From Gammaproteobacteria bacterium (lineage in GTDB: Bacteria; Pseudomonadota; Gammaproteobacteria; Arenicellales; Poriferihabitantaceae), in the NCBI GenBank assembly GCA_030590945.1, contig JAUVBY010000010.1:1-36334 (forward strand): a stretch of 36,334 nucleotides of DNA, written 5' to 3'. This document shows, piece by piece, positions 21,714 to 29,603 of the stretch (positions are counted from its first letter, which is position 1; each line of letters opens with the position of its first letter). The notes under the pieces were generated by a model. It saw nothing but the letters and a program-made list of their open reading frames with translations. It was not told where the DNA came from and made no database searches. Both the position numbers and the translations under genes were made by a program.

Positions 21714-21836
21714 AGTTATTGATCATTGAATATCGTATTTATAATATAAATACCACAATTTCAACTATTCATTTAATTAAATTCTATATATGCACTATAT
21801 TCAGCTGTATATATTACTATCCAGGCGCTTAATCTT
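21714..21836. promoter_or_regulatory. Divergent promoter region between LysR gene and gcvT
   Basis: 123 bp, very AT-rich, between divergent starts. Both operon promoters must lie here. Candidate AT-rich -10-like strings occur (for example TATAAT near 21740), but no glycine riboswitch motif is visible and the spacer is too short for a tandem one. LysR T-N11-A half-sites are plentiful but not distinctive. Confidence 0.5.
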
Positions 21837-22952
21837 ATGACTGAATCCATTCAAACCACCGCCCTGACCGCACTGCACATCGAAAACGGCGCTAAAATGG
21901 TGCCATTCGCGGGTTATTCCATGCCCGTTCAATATCCAGATGGCGTATTAAAAGAACACCTGCATACGCGCGCGAAAGCTGGCCTGTTCGATGTATCACA
22001 CATGGGTCAGGCGCTGATCACGGGGCAGGACGCCGGCGCAGCGCTGGAACAGCTTATTCCCATTGATATTCAGGATTTAGCCACTGGTGAGCAACGCTAT
22101 GGCTTTTTTACCAATTCGGCGGGCGGCATTGAAGATGATCTGATGGTATCGCGTTGGCCTGAAGGCATAATGGTAGTGGTCAATGCCGCATGCAAAGTAA
22201 ATGATTTCGCTTATCTTGCGGCCAATATGCGAGGAGATGCCAAACTAAATATTCTTGAGGACCTGGCATTGATTGCTATTCAAGGTCCGTCCGCTAAAGA
22301 TGTGCTGGCCAGATTGGGCCATGATATAAACGATATGGGTTTCATGCAATGCCGTGAAATAGACATTAAAGGTATCACCTGCCGTATGAGTCGCAGCGGT
22401 TATACCGGTGAAGATGGTTTTGAAATTTCTGTGAGCAACGACCATGCTGACGCGCTTGCGCGTATCCTGCAGGCGGATCCAGATTGTGCCTGGATCGGCC
22501 TTGGCGCGCGCGACAGCCTCAGACTTGAGGGCGGCATGTGCCTGTACGGGCACGACATTGATACCACCACCACGCCGATTGAAGCCGCAATTGGTTGGGC
22601 AATTTCACCGGCCAGACGCAATGGCGGTGTTCGAGAAGGCGGCTTCCCTGGCTCAGATATCATTTTAGCGCAGATGCCGGCGAAAATTTCGCGTAAGCGC
22701 GTGGGCCTGAAACCCACTGGTAGAGCGCCCATACGCGAAGGAACAGAGATTTATGATCAGCAGGAAAACCGAATTGGCACGGTTACCAGCGGCGGTTTTA
22801 GCCCTAGTTTAAGTAAGCCTATTGCCATGGGCTACATAAACAAGCAAAATGCCAAGACGGGCACGATCGTTTTTGCTAAGGTACGCGGCAAGTTACTTGA
22901 GATGGAAGTCAGTTCATCTGTCTTCGTCGCAAACAATTTTTACCGACTCTGA
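21837..22952 (+). CDS. gcvT: Glycine cleavage system T protein (aminomethyltransferase)
   Basis: 371 aa. GcvT takes the aminomethyl group from lipoyl-GcvH, releases ammonia and forms 5,10-methylene-tetrahydrofolate. Family motifs are MVPFAGYSMPVQYPDG, GLFDVSHMGQ (with the aspartate of the folate pocket), GGIEDDLMVSRWP, RSGYTGEDGFEI, LGARDSLRLEGGMCLYGHD, and C-terminal KRVGLKPTGRAPIREG. It is the first gene of gcvT-gcvH-gcvP-lipA, 10 bp upstream of gcvH. Confidence 0.96.
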   Translation: MTESIQTTALTALHIENGAKMVPFAGYSMPVQYPDGVLKEHLHTRAKAGLFDVSHMGQALITGQDAGAALEQLIPIDIQDLATGEQRYGFFTNSAGGIEDDLMVSRWPEGIMVVVNAACKVNDFAYLAANMRGDAKLNILEDLALIAIQGPSAKDVLARLGHDINDMGFMQCREIDIKGITCRMSRSGYTGEDGFEISVSNDHADALARILQADPDCAWIGLGARDSLRLEGGMCLYGHDIDTTTTPIEAAIGWAISPARRNGGVREGGFPGSDIILAQMPAKISRKRVGLKPTGRAPIREGTEIYDQQENRIGTVTSGGFSPSLSKPIAMGYINKQNAKTGTIVFAKVRGKLLEMEVSSSVFVANNFYRL

Positions 22953-22962
22953 GAGGATTAAA

Positions 22963-23340
22963 ATGAGTGAAACCAGATACACAGAAGATCACGAATGGGC
23001 AGAACTGGATGGCGAGGTGCTAACCATCGGCATCACCGACTATGCGCAAGGCCAGCTGGGCGACATCGTATATATTGAATTGCCAGAAGTGGGTCGCACC
23101 CTTGACCAGGGAGAGGAAACCGTTGTGGTTGAATCCGTAAAAGCTGCAGGTGACGTGAAATCGCCTGTCACGGGCGAAGTGATCGAAATCAATGACGTGC
23201 TAAATGATGAACCTGAACTGGTCAATCAGGATCCAGAAAATGAAGGCTGGATTTTTAAGATGAAAATGATGGAACCTGAGCAATACGCACAAATGCAGGA
23301 CAAAGACAGCTATACGAAATTTGTAGACTCGCTTTCCTAA
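22963..23340 (+). CDS. gcvH: Glycine cleavage system H protein (lipoyl carrier)
   Basis: 125 aa, the usual size. The track ORF starts 38 codons early inside gcvT; the true start is the ATG at 22963, preceded by GAGAGG, giving MSETRYTEDHEWAEL. The lipoyl lysine is K60 in VVESVKAAGDVKSP. GcvH shuttles the aminomethyl intermediate between GcvP, GcvT and the L protein. It needs LipA for its cofactor, and lipA lies at the end of the same cluster. Confidence 0.96.
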   Translation: MSETRYTEDHEWAELDGEVLTIGITDYAQGQLGDIVYIELPEVGRTLDQGEETVVVESVKAAGDVKSPVTGEVIEINDVLNDEPELVNQDPENEGWIFKMKMMEPEQYAQMQDKDSYTKFVDSLS

Positions 23341-23342
23341 GA

Positions 23343-23427
23343 AGCCAACCACCTGAGTACAATTGGCTAACGGACCGGGTAAGCCGAACAGAGGACGCCC
23401 TGCATCTTATCTGAGCCCATACGGGCT
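23343..23427 (+). other. Hairpins in the gcvH-gcvP spacer
   Basis: The 115-bp spacer is long for this operon. It contains AGCCAA...TTGGCT (23343-23368) and AGCCC-ATAC-GGGCT (23414-23427). There is no T run, so these are not simple terminators. They may tune mRNA stability or gcvP translation. Confidence 0.3.
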
Positions 23428-23455
23428 GACACGAATTTACTAGAGACACACACCG

Positions 23456-26332
23456 ATGCCACAACTATTTTCTGCACGCCACCTTGGGCCTAATACTGAC
23501 GAGAAATCAAGCATGCTCAAGGCGCTGGGGCTGGATTCTATTAATCAGCTCATTGATCAAACGGTCCCCGCTTCCCTGCCCCGTACCGGCGACCCGCGTA
23601 TAGGGGAAACCCTGAGTGAGGAACAGGCGTTGCAAACGCTCAGTGATCTCGCTGATCAAAACGAACTCAAGGTATGCATGATAGGCTGTGGTTACCACGG
23701 TACCCGCTTGCCCGCGGTCATTCGCCGTAATGTGCTGGAAAACCCGGATTGGTATACCGCCTATACGCCCTACCAGCCTGAAATCAGCCAGGGTCGCTTA
23801 GAAGCCCTGATGATTTTTCAGCAAATGATCATGGACCTGACAGGCATGGAGATTGCCAATGCCTCACTGTTGGATGAAGCGACCGCTGCGGCCGAGGCCA
23901 TGACCATGTCGAAGCGCCTTTCCAGGAATAAAAGCGATCTTTATTTTATAGACGAAAATACGCACCCGCAAACCATTCGCGTGATGCAGACACGCGCCGC
24001 ACCCCTGGGGATCGAGTTGTTCATCGGGGACCCCAAAACTCAGTTAGCTGACAAAGACGTCTTTGGCGCATTATTTCAGTATCCCGGTACCACCGGCGCA
24101 ATTGTTGATTTCAGCGACGAAATAAGCGCTGTACAATCGAAAAAGGCCTTTGCCACGCTGGCGGCCGATATAATGGCGTTGACCTTATTAAAATCGCCTG
24201 CTGAAATGGGTGCCGATATCGCCGTTGGCAGCACCCAGCGCTTTGGCGTACCCATGGGCTACGGCGGCCCGCATGCTGCCTACTTTGCCACGCGTGACAG
24301 TTACAAGCGTTCCGTTCCCGGTCGCCTGATCGGCCTGTCAATCGATGCACAGGGCCACCCGGCTTACCGCATGGCCCTGCAAACCAGAGAACAGCATATA
24401 CGCCGCGAAAAAGCGACCAGCAACATCTGTACCTCGCAGGCGCTATTGGCAATTATCGCTGCGTTATACTGCGTTTATCACGGCGCTGACGGCGTCAGGC
24501 GGATTGCGGAACGCATCAATCGTTTAACGCGTATGCTCGCAGACAAACTCAAGCAAATTGATATACAACTTGTACATCAACACTATTTTGATACCTTGCT
24601 GGTACACGTGCCCGGGCAGGCCGGCAATGCTGTCAACGCGGCGCTGGAGCACGATGTTAATATCCGCTACATCGATGAGAATCACGTCAGCATTGCGCTG
24701 GATGAAACGCATGATGAATCGCATATAAACCAACTGGTCAACGCCTTTGCATCCCCCTTTCGAAATTCAAGGGATATGGTAAATAATCAGACGCCGGCGA
24801 GCAGTTTACCCGACGCCCTGATGCGCAAAAGCACGTATTTCAGTCATCCGGTATTTAACCAGCACCGAAATGAAACATCGATGATGCGTTTTTTACGTGG
24901 CCTGGCCAGAAAAGACATCACCCTGGCACGTGCGATGATCCCTCTGGGTTCCTGTACCATGAAACTAAACTCGGCCACCGAAATGGATTCCGTGTCGAAT
25001 CCACGGTTCGCCGCATTGCACCCTTTTGTACCTCGTGATCAAGCCGCCGGATATCAGCAAATCATCCAGGATTTATCCGATGATTTGTGCGAAATCACCG
25101 GTTACGATGCCTTTTCCATGCAGCCGAACGCCGGATCTCAGGGCGAGTTCAGTGGCCTGCTCTCGATCCATGCCTATCATGTCTCACGAGGAGATTTACA
25201 ACGCACCATTTGCCTGATCCCTTCATCTGCGCACGGCACCAACCCGGCCAGCGCCGTCATGGCAGGAATGAAAGTCGTTATCGTGAAATGCGATGATGAA
25301 GGCAATGTTGACATGGACGACCTACGGGAAAAAACTGAAAAGCATAGCGCGGAACTGGCGGCATTGATGATTACCTATCCTTCAACCTACGGTGTATTTG
25401 AAGCCACGATACAGGAGGTTTGCCAGCTGATTCATAATCATGGTGGGCAGGTATACCTTGATGGTGCCAATCTAAATGCGATGATCGGCCTGGTCAGGCC
25501 GGGTGATCTGGGAGCCGATGTCTCCCACCTGAACCTGCATAAAACCTTTGCCATTCCCCATGGCGGTGGCGGCCCCGGCATGGGCCCCATCGGCGTTAAA
25601 AAACACCTCGCGCCTTTTTTGCCGGACCATGTACTGGTTAAGGGTGTAAACCCGCACCCGAATGCACAGCCTTTGGGCAGCGTTTCAGCCGCACCCTGGG
25701 GCTCGCCACTCATTTTAACGATTTCCTGGGCCTATATTAAAATGCTGGGTGGTCACGGACTGACCAAAGCAACCAAAATGGCCATCTTGAGCTCGAACTA
25801 CATCGCCACAGCGCTCAGCGAGCACTATCCGGTGCGCTATACAGGCGCCAAAGGCCGCGTCGCACACGAATGCATTATCGATTGTTCTGCCTTTAAAGAA
25901 AGTTGTGGCGTCATGGTCGAAGACATTGCCAAGCGCTTAATGGATTATGGTTTTCACTCACCGACTATGTCCTGGCCAGTGCATGATTCTTTAATGATCG
26001 AACCCACCGAGAGCGAGCCCAAATCCGAACTGGATCGATTTATCTCGGCGATGATCTCCATTCGCGCTGAAATAGCAACTATTGAAGCAGGTACGTTGGA
26101 TAAAACCAATAATATGCTCAAGAATGCGCCGCACAGCAACCAGCTAATTGATATTGAAGAATGGCCGTATCCTTATACGCGTCAGCAGGCCTTTTTTCCG
26201 GAAGCCGGCAGTAAGTTCAGTAAATACTGGCCCCCTGTCGGGCGAATTGACAATATCTACGGCGATAAGAACCTGCATTGTTCATGCCCGACTCCAGAAG
26301 AATATACTGACATTCCTGATCGAACAACATGA
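23456..26332 (+). CDS. gcvP: Glycine dehydrogenase (decarboxylating), P protein
   Basis: 958 aa, a single-chain P protein as in E. coli (957) rather than the split gcvPA/PB form. It decarboxylates glycine with pyridoxal phosphate and loads the aminomethyl group on GcvH. The N-terminus has FSARHLGP, both halves of the duplicated aminotransferase-like fold are present, and the PLP lysine is K696 in [17 protein letters not shown]. Other motifs are [12 protein letters not shown] and [11 protein letters not shown]. It is 10 bp upstream of lipA. Confidence 0.97.
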   Translation: MPQLFSARHLGPNTDEKSSMLKALGLDSINQLIDQTVPASLPRTGDPRIGETLSEEQALQTLSDLADQNELKVCMIGCGYHGTRLPAVIRRNVLENPDWYTAYTPYQPEISQGRLEALMIFQQMIMDLTGMEIANASLLDEATAAAEAMTMSKRLSRNKSDLYFIDENTHPQTIRVMQTRAAPLGIELFIGDPKTQLADKDVFGALFQYPGTTGAIVDFSDEISAVQSKKAFATLAADIMALTLLKSPAEMGADIAVGSTQRFGVPMGYGGPHAAYFATRDSYKRSVPGRLIGLSIDAQGHPAYRMALQTREQHIRREKATSNICTSQALLAIIAALYCVYHGADGVRRIAERINRLTRMLADKLKQIDIQLVHQHYFDTLLVHVPGQAGNAVNAALEHDVNIRYIDENHVSIALDETHDESHINQLVNAFASPFRNSRDMVNNQTPASSLPDALMRKSTYFSHPVFNQHRNETSMMRFLRGLARKDITLARAMIPLGSCTMKLNSATEMDSVSNPRFAALHPFVPRDQAAGYQQIIQDLSDDLCEITGYDAFSMQPNAGSQGEFSGLLSIHAYHVSRGDLQRTICLIPSSAHGTNPASAVMAGMKVVIVKCDDEGNVDMDDLREKTEKHSAELAALMITYPSTYGVFEATIQEVCQLIHNHGGQVYLDGANLNAMIGLVRPGDLGADVSHLNLHKTFAIPHGGGGPGMGPIGVKKHLAPFLPDHVLVKGVNPHPNAQPLGSVSAAPWGSPLILTISWAYIKMLGGHGLTKATKMAILSSNYIATALSEHYPVRYTGAKGRVAHECIIDCSAFKESCGVMVEDIAKRLMDYGFHSPTMSWPVHDSLMIEPTESEPKSELDRFISAMISIRAEIATIEAGTLDKTNNMLKNAPHSNQLIDIEEWPYPYTRQQAFFPEAGSKFSKYWPPVGRIDNIYGDKNLHCSCPTPEEYTDIPDRTT

Positions 26333-26342
26333 CCCAAACATT

Positions 26343-27296
26343 ATGACCCGGGCGATCATACAAGGCGAGAAATTGCGCGGTGAAGCAAAAACCGCGCGTA
26401 TTCCCGTAAAGATCAAACCACAGCCCAACGATCAGGTACTGCGCAAACCTGCATGGATTCGTGCTCAATTTCCCGGTTCTGCAAAAGTAATTGAACTGAA
26501 AAAAGTACTACGCGAAAAAAAGCTAAAGACTGTCTGCGAAGAAGCCGCTTGCCCTAATTTAGGGGAATGTTTTGCAAAGGGTACCGCCACTTTTCTGGTA
26601 ATGGGTGATATTTGTACGCGTCGCTGCCCTTTTTGTGATGTCGCACACGGCCGGCCCGATGCACTGGATGAACACGAGCCACAGCATCTGGCAGAAACCA
26701 TCGCCCAAATGGGCTTGCGATATGTCGTCATAACCTCAGTAAATCGCGATGATCTGCGCGATGGGGGCGCACAACATATAATGCGATGTGTTGCGGCTAC
26801 GCGAGCAGCCAGCCCGGATATTAAAATTGAAATTCTCACGCCTGATTTCAGAGGCCGGACACGCCAGGATGCCTTAAAGATCCTGGCGCAGAGCCCTCCA
26901 GATGTTTTTAATCATAACCTTGAAAGCGTACCGCGCCTGTACAGACAGGTTCGCCCCGGAGCTGACTATAAGGTTTCATTGCAGTTATTGCGTGATGTCA
27001 AAACTTTGATGCCCGGTATACCTACAAAATCGGGCATCATGCTGGGCCTGGGAGAATCCACCGACGAAGTCGTGCAAACCCTGAAGGATATGCGCGAATA
27101 CAGTATTGATATGCTTACCCTGGGCCAATATTTACAACCCGGTAAGCACCACCTGGCCGTTGAAAAATATTATACGCCGGAGGAGTTTAAAGAACTTAAA
27201 CTCGTGGCTGAATCCCTGGGGTTCAGCAATGTTGCATCAGGGCCCATGGTGCGATCCTCCTACCACGCTGATTTGCAGGCCGATCATATCGTATAA
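26343..27296 (+). CDS. lipA: Lipoyl synthase
   Basis: 317 aa. The track ORF extends 65 codons upstream into gcvP; the first start outside gcvP is ATG 26343 ([10 protein letters not shown]), giving near-E. coli length. This radical-SAM enzyme inserts two sulphurs into octanoyl groups on GcvH and 2-oxoacid dehydrogenases. The auxiliary cluster cysteines are C65, C70 and C76 ([12 protein letters not shown]), the SAM cluster is CTRRCPFC (C91, C95, C98), and the C-terminal RSSYHAD contains the serine ligand. lipB is not next to it; placement after gcvP fits its use on GcvH. It converges on the glycosyltransferase gene with a 9-bp gap. Confidence 0.96.
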   Translation: MTRAIIQGEKLRGEAKTARIPVKIKPQPNDQVLRKPAWIRAQFPGSAKVIELKKVLREKKLKTVCEEAACPNLGECFAKGTATFLVMGDICTRRCPFCDVAHGRPDALDEHEPQHLAETIAQMGLRYVVITSVNRDDLRDGGAQHIMRCVAATRAASPDIKIEILTPDFRGRTRQDALKILAQSPPDVFNHNLESVPRLYRQVRPGADYKVSLQLLRDVKTLMPGIPTKSGIMLGLGESTDEVVQTLKDMREYSIDMLTLGQYLQPGKHHLAVEKYYTPEEFKELKLVAESLGFSNVASGPMVRSSYHADLQADHIV

Positions 27297-27305
27297 AATG
27301 GCTAT

Positions 27306-28154
27306 CTAATTACCGCCCTTCTCCTGCCGGTGATATTTATGCTGCAAGACCATCGCATCATGACGGTTATCCGTTTTCCGCTCCATATAGGTTTTATTGA
27401 AATAGGTCGGGTAGTGCAAGACTCTAAACGAGCGATCCTGCACCGAGGTCAGCACCCCGACTGCCCGACTAAAAAAATCCGCGTGATCCATTCTTTTTAA
27501 ATTATCGTCCCAACCGACCAGACGAATTTTATCGCTTCGGCCTATATAAAAATTAGGTACTTTAAGGTGAACCGGATACGGTCCTATATAACTCCCCGGT
27601 TCGTGTAACGGTGTTCTTCCGGTTTCAAAGACACCGGTATGAGAATAATCATGCACTATTCGCAACGGCAGATAAATAACCTCACCTGCCAAAATATCGA
27701 TTTGGGGGTGCGTTTCCATCGCCTGAAACGCATTTAATAACTCAGTGTGACGGTTAAATACAAAATCATCATCCAGGCACATCATGTATTTCGTGGTAAC
27801 GGCGCTTAAACCGGCGTTACGACCCGCAGACACACCACTATCGTACGGTAGAATAATTGTTTCAACGCCCGCCAGCTGACGGGGTTGTTTGCTGTCATCG
27901 ATGACAATGATTTTCAAGGTCGGGTACAGCCTTTTTATACTTTTCACCAGACCGGCTAATTTTTTTGGCCGTTCGAAGGTTTTGATAACCGCTGTAATTT
28001 CGTCCAGCTCAGGCGCCCGGTTGGGACGATGAAACAGCGCATCCAGCACACGCTCGAGCAGCAATGCTGTATTAACCAGAATTTCATAGCCAAAGGCCAC
28101 CACATATTTGAACCTGCCCGTTCTGGAATTTTTTAAAGTTTGAATAATATTCAT
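27306..28154 (-). CDS. GT-A glycosyltransferase resembling the GM2/GD2-synthase (GT12) type
   Basis: 282 aa. After an amphipathic N-terminal ~45 residues (VVAFGYEILVNTALLLERVL) comes a GT-A nucleotide-sugar fold: ITAVIKTFERPKKLAGLVKS, IIVIDDS, GVSAGRNAGLSAVTTKYMM, and a DxD metal motif in CLDDDFVF (D128-D130). Later, VPNFYIGRSDKIRLVGWD and DHADFFSRAVG recall the acceptor region of beta-1,4-N-acetylgalactosaminyltransferases. From memory of those families, this arrangement is closer to GT12 than to ordinary GT2 enzymes. It lacks a signal peptide and stands alone, convergent with lipA. A role in surface glycan or glycolipid assembly is inferred; sugar and acceptor are unknown. Confidence 0.75.
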   Translation of the reverse strand: MNIIQTLKNSRTGRFKYVVAFGYEILVNTALLLERVLDALFHRPNRAPELDEITAVIKTFERPKKLAGLVKSIKRLYPTLKIIVIDDSKQPRQLAGVETIILPYDSGVSAGRNAGLSAVTTKYMMCLDDDFVFNRHTELLNAFQAMETHPQIDILAGEVIYLPLRIVHDYSHTGVFETGRTPLHEPGSYIGPYPVHLKVPNFYIGRSDKIRLVGWDDNLKRMDHADFFSRAVGVLTSVQDRSFRVLHYPTYFNKTYMERKTDNRHDAMVLQHKYHRQEKGGN

Positions 28155-28240
28155 GGTGTTTTTTAACGACTTATCCGTATACGATTCTCATAGCATGCTT
28201 AGCCTGCTCCTGGAGCCACCAATAAAAATCCTGCCCTCTA

Positions 28241-28272
28241 TGTAAATATTTACACTGCGGATTATTTACATA
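28241..28272. promoter_or_regulatory. Palindromic operator-like element with three ATTTACA half-sites
   Basis: TGTAAATATTTACA (28241-28254) is a perfect 14-bp palindrome. A further ATTTACATA (28264-28272) mirrors the TATGTAAAT beginning at 28239. The last half-site contains TTTACA, which could be a -35 box with CATACT (28289-28294) as -10, placing RNA start near 28300. It sits between divergent genes (glycosyltransferase, membrane peptide). Binding protein unknown. Confidence 0.5.
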
Positions 28273-28279
28273 GTTTTAG

Positions 28280-28318
28280 CCACTCACTCATACTAAAGTT
28301 CCCGTAGGGAACGAGTGG
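28280..28318 (+). other. Leader RNA hairpin upstream of the membrane peptide
   Basis: Inner stem GTTCCC-GTA-GGGAAC (28298-28312) and flanking CCACTC (28280-28285) / GAGTGG (28313-28318) could stack with a one-sided 12-nt bulge. A structured leader or part of the promoter; function unknown. Confidence 0.4.
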
Positions 28319-28391
28319 AACATGCCTTTGACCATCCGGTCCCGCGAGACGGAATATGCCGGTTCGTTAATTGATGTCAGTGGAGGATAAA

Positions 28392-28490
28392 ATGCTTGAT
28401 TTATTAATTAAAACACTGTTTTGGTGGTTCCTTATCGGAATGCTTCTGTTTGTCACCATGGGTTACATTATCTCTAATACAACGATGTGA
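28392..28490 (+). CDS. Predicted 32-aa single-pass membrane peptide
   Basis: This ORF is too short for the track. It begins with ATG at 28392 after a near-perfect ribosome site (GGAGG, 7 bases upstream) and ends with TGA at 28490. The peptide is short with a hydrophobic core, FWWFLIGMLLFVTMGYII, flanked by polar ends (MLDLLIK and SNTTM), a clear single transmembrane helix. Size and shape resemble small accessory subunits of membrane complexes (CydX- or KdpF-like in style, but no sequence match that I recognise). Upstream lie a palindrome and hairpin; downstream lie more hairpins. The strong ribosome site and hydrophobic pattern argue for a real gene; no homology support is available. Confidence 0.55.
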   Translation: MLDLLIKTLFWWFLIGMLLFVTMGYIISNTTM

Positions 28491-28570
28491 GTCAGAGCAT
28501 CAGGCTCCTTACATTCGCCTGATAGATACGCGACTCATCTTGTCGGAAACTCATCGTTGGTTTCAGACAA
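28480..28570 (+). other. Structured RNA region with two hairpins and a possible pseudoknot
   Basis: Hairpin A: ATCAGGC / GCCTGAT (28499-28505, 28517-28523) with an 11-nt loop and an outer GAGTC/GACTC. Hairpin B: TTGTCGGAAAC / GTTTCAGACAA (28540-28550, 28560-28570), 10 of 11 pairs. The 9-nt loop of B contains CATCGTTG, complementary to CAACGATG at the peptide gene's 3' end (28480-28487). No T run, so not an ordinary terminator. Could be a regulatory RNA or a 3'-UTR element. Confidence 0.4.
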
Positions 28571-28658
28571 GCCGGATATGCCAGACATATTTATAGTGGC
28601 TTGCCCTATTTAGGCCGGAAACGATTATGCTGGAAAAGCAGATACCAGGAAAGTATTT

Positions 28659-29345
28659 TTAGCGCCGCAGGGGAAATTCTTTTAGCAGCGTGATGGTTCG
28701 GCCATCCACGCGTAGATAATCACCGATTTTTAACTCTTTCATAATTATGGAAACCATTTCACGGGAAGAACCGACCATCTCCGCTAGTTCAGTCTGCGTA
28801 ATACCGGTGATTTTATGCCCGGTGTCGCTTTCTTTCGCCAACGCAAGCAGCGTGCGTCGCAACCGCCCGTAAACATCTTCCAACGCCATAACGCAAATAC
28901 TCTCAATGACCTGGCGCGTACGTTGAGACAAGGTTTCAAGGAATAGACACATAAAATCAGAGTGTTTTTGAAACATTGCATACACCCTATCGTGCTCAAT
29001 CTCTAAAACAGTACAATTTTGCAGGGCTATGATATCGGCCGTGGTGGCCTGGCCGTTGATCATCGATAGTTCTCCGAACATATCTCCTGATCGCAGTACG
29101 GCAAGGGTTAGATGTCTTTTATTTTCACAATGCGTGACTTTCATCGTGCCTTTGATCAGTATATACAAAAGCCCGCTGTTCGTGCCTTTGGCGAGCACTA
29201 ACTGCTCCCGTTTATACCAACGAATTTTCCCCTGAGCATACAATTCTTTTTGTATGTCTGGTTCAAGTCCGGATAAGAATCTGGCAGGCCCTGAATCCGC
29301 TTCAGGCCCCGACTCCACATCCTTAGCTAATGCGCTCACGACCAT
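28659..29345 (-). CDS. Crp/Fnr-family transcriptional regulator
   Basis: 228 aa. An N-terminal cyclic-nucleotide-binding-type beta roll (~25-140) is followed by a dimer helix and a winged helix-turn-helix (ITQTELAEMVGSSREMVSIIMKEL, ~175-205). The recognition helix keeps SRE, as in CRP, suggesting a CRP-like TGTGA-type site. The phosphate cassette retains FGEL, but the CRP Arg82-Ser83 pair is replaced by Thr-Thr (GQATTAD), so binding of cAMP as in CRP is unlikely. No cysteine cluster for an Fnr-type iron-sulphur centre is seen. The start has GAGG 9 bases upstream. It lies alone between the structured 28.2-28.6 kb region and acnA, on the same strand as acnA. Confidence 0.9.
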   Translation of the reverse strand: MVVSALAKDVESGPEADSGPARFLSGLEPDIQKELYAQGKIRWYKREQLVLAKGTNSGLLYILIKGTMKVTHCENKRHLTLAVLRSGDMFGELSMINGQATTADIIALQNCTVLEIEHDRVYAMFQKHSDFMCLFLETLSQRTRQVIESICVMALEDVYGRLRRTLLALAKESDTGHKITGITQTELAEMVGSSREMVSIIMKELKIGDYLRVDGRTITLLKEFPLRR

Positions 29346-29553
29346 TTAACGCCACCTCGTACCGTTCACCGCTTTATACTACCGAATATCTGTATTTTTT
29401 GACCGTTACGATATTAGCAATTCATCGCTCGCTGGTCAACGGTTTGTAGATCGCCCGGCATGCATCACCTATTCAAACGTTTAAGGCTCTTTAATTCCAT
29501 ATTGCTCGAACTATAAGGAATAATGTTCGTCGATATTTCTAACAAAATGTATT
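29346..29553. other. Intergenic stretch upstream of the Crp/Fnr gene
   Basis: About 200 bp between the acnA terminator and the regulator start. On the minus strand a TATAAA lies ~30 bp before the regulator ATG without a good -35. I see no ORF or RNA gene here. Confidence 0.4.
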
Positions 29554-29592
29554 AAAAAAGGTTGGCAAAGCCAGCCCTCCGGAAACCTTTTT
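29554..29592 (-). terminator. Terminator after acnA
   Basis: On the minus strand AAAAAGGTT pairs with AACCTTTTTT around a 20-nt internal part that itself contains GGC-TTT-GCC. It starts 12 bp after the acnA stop and ends in a T run. Confidence 0.7.
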
Positions 29593-29603
29593 GAGCCTGA
29601 GAA

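Noticed and set aside
21714-21836. Glycine riboswitch before gcvT
   Set aside because: The spacer is only 123 bp and AT-rich, with none of the conserved glycine aptamer segments.
22849-22962. N-terminal extension of gcvH in the ORF track
   Set aside because: Inside gcvT; the ATG at 22963 has a strong ribosome site and matches GcvH length.
23369-23400. Glycine aptamer-like GCCGAA in the gcvH-gcvP spacer
   Set aside because: Only a six-base resemblance; the rest of the aptamer core is missing.
26148-26342. N-terminal extension of lipA in the ORF track
   Set aside because: It overlaps gcvP out of frame by 185 bp; the ATG at 26343 gives normal LipA length.
28241-28254. TyrR box
   Set aside because: TyrR sites are TGTAAA-N6-TTTACA; here the spacing is N2.
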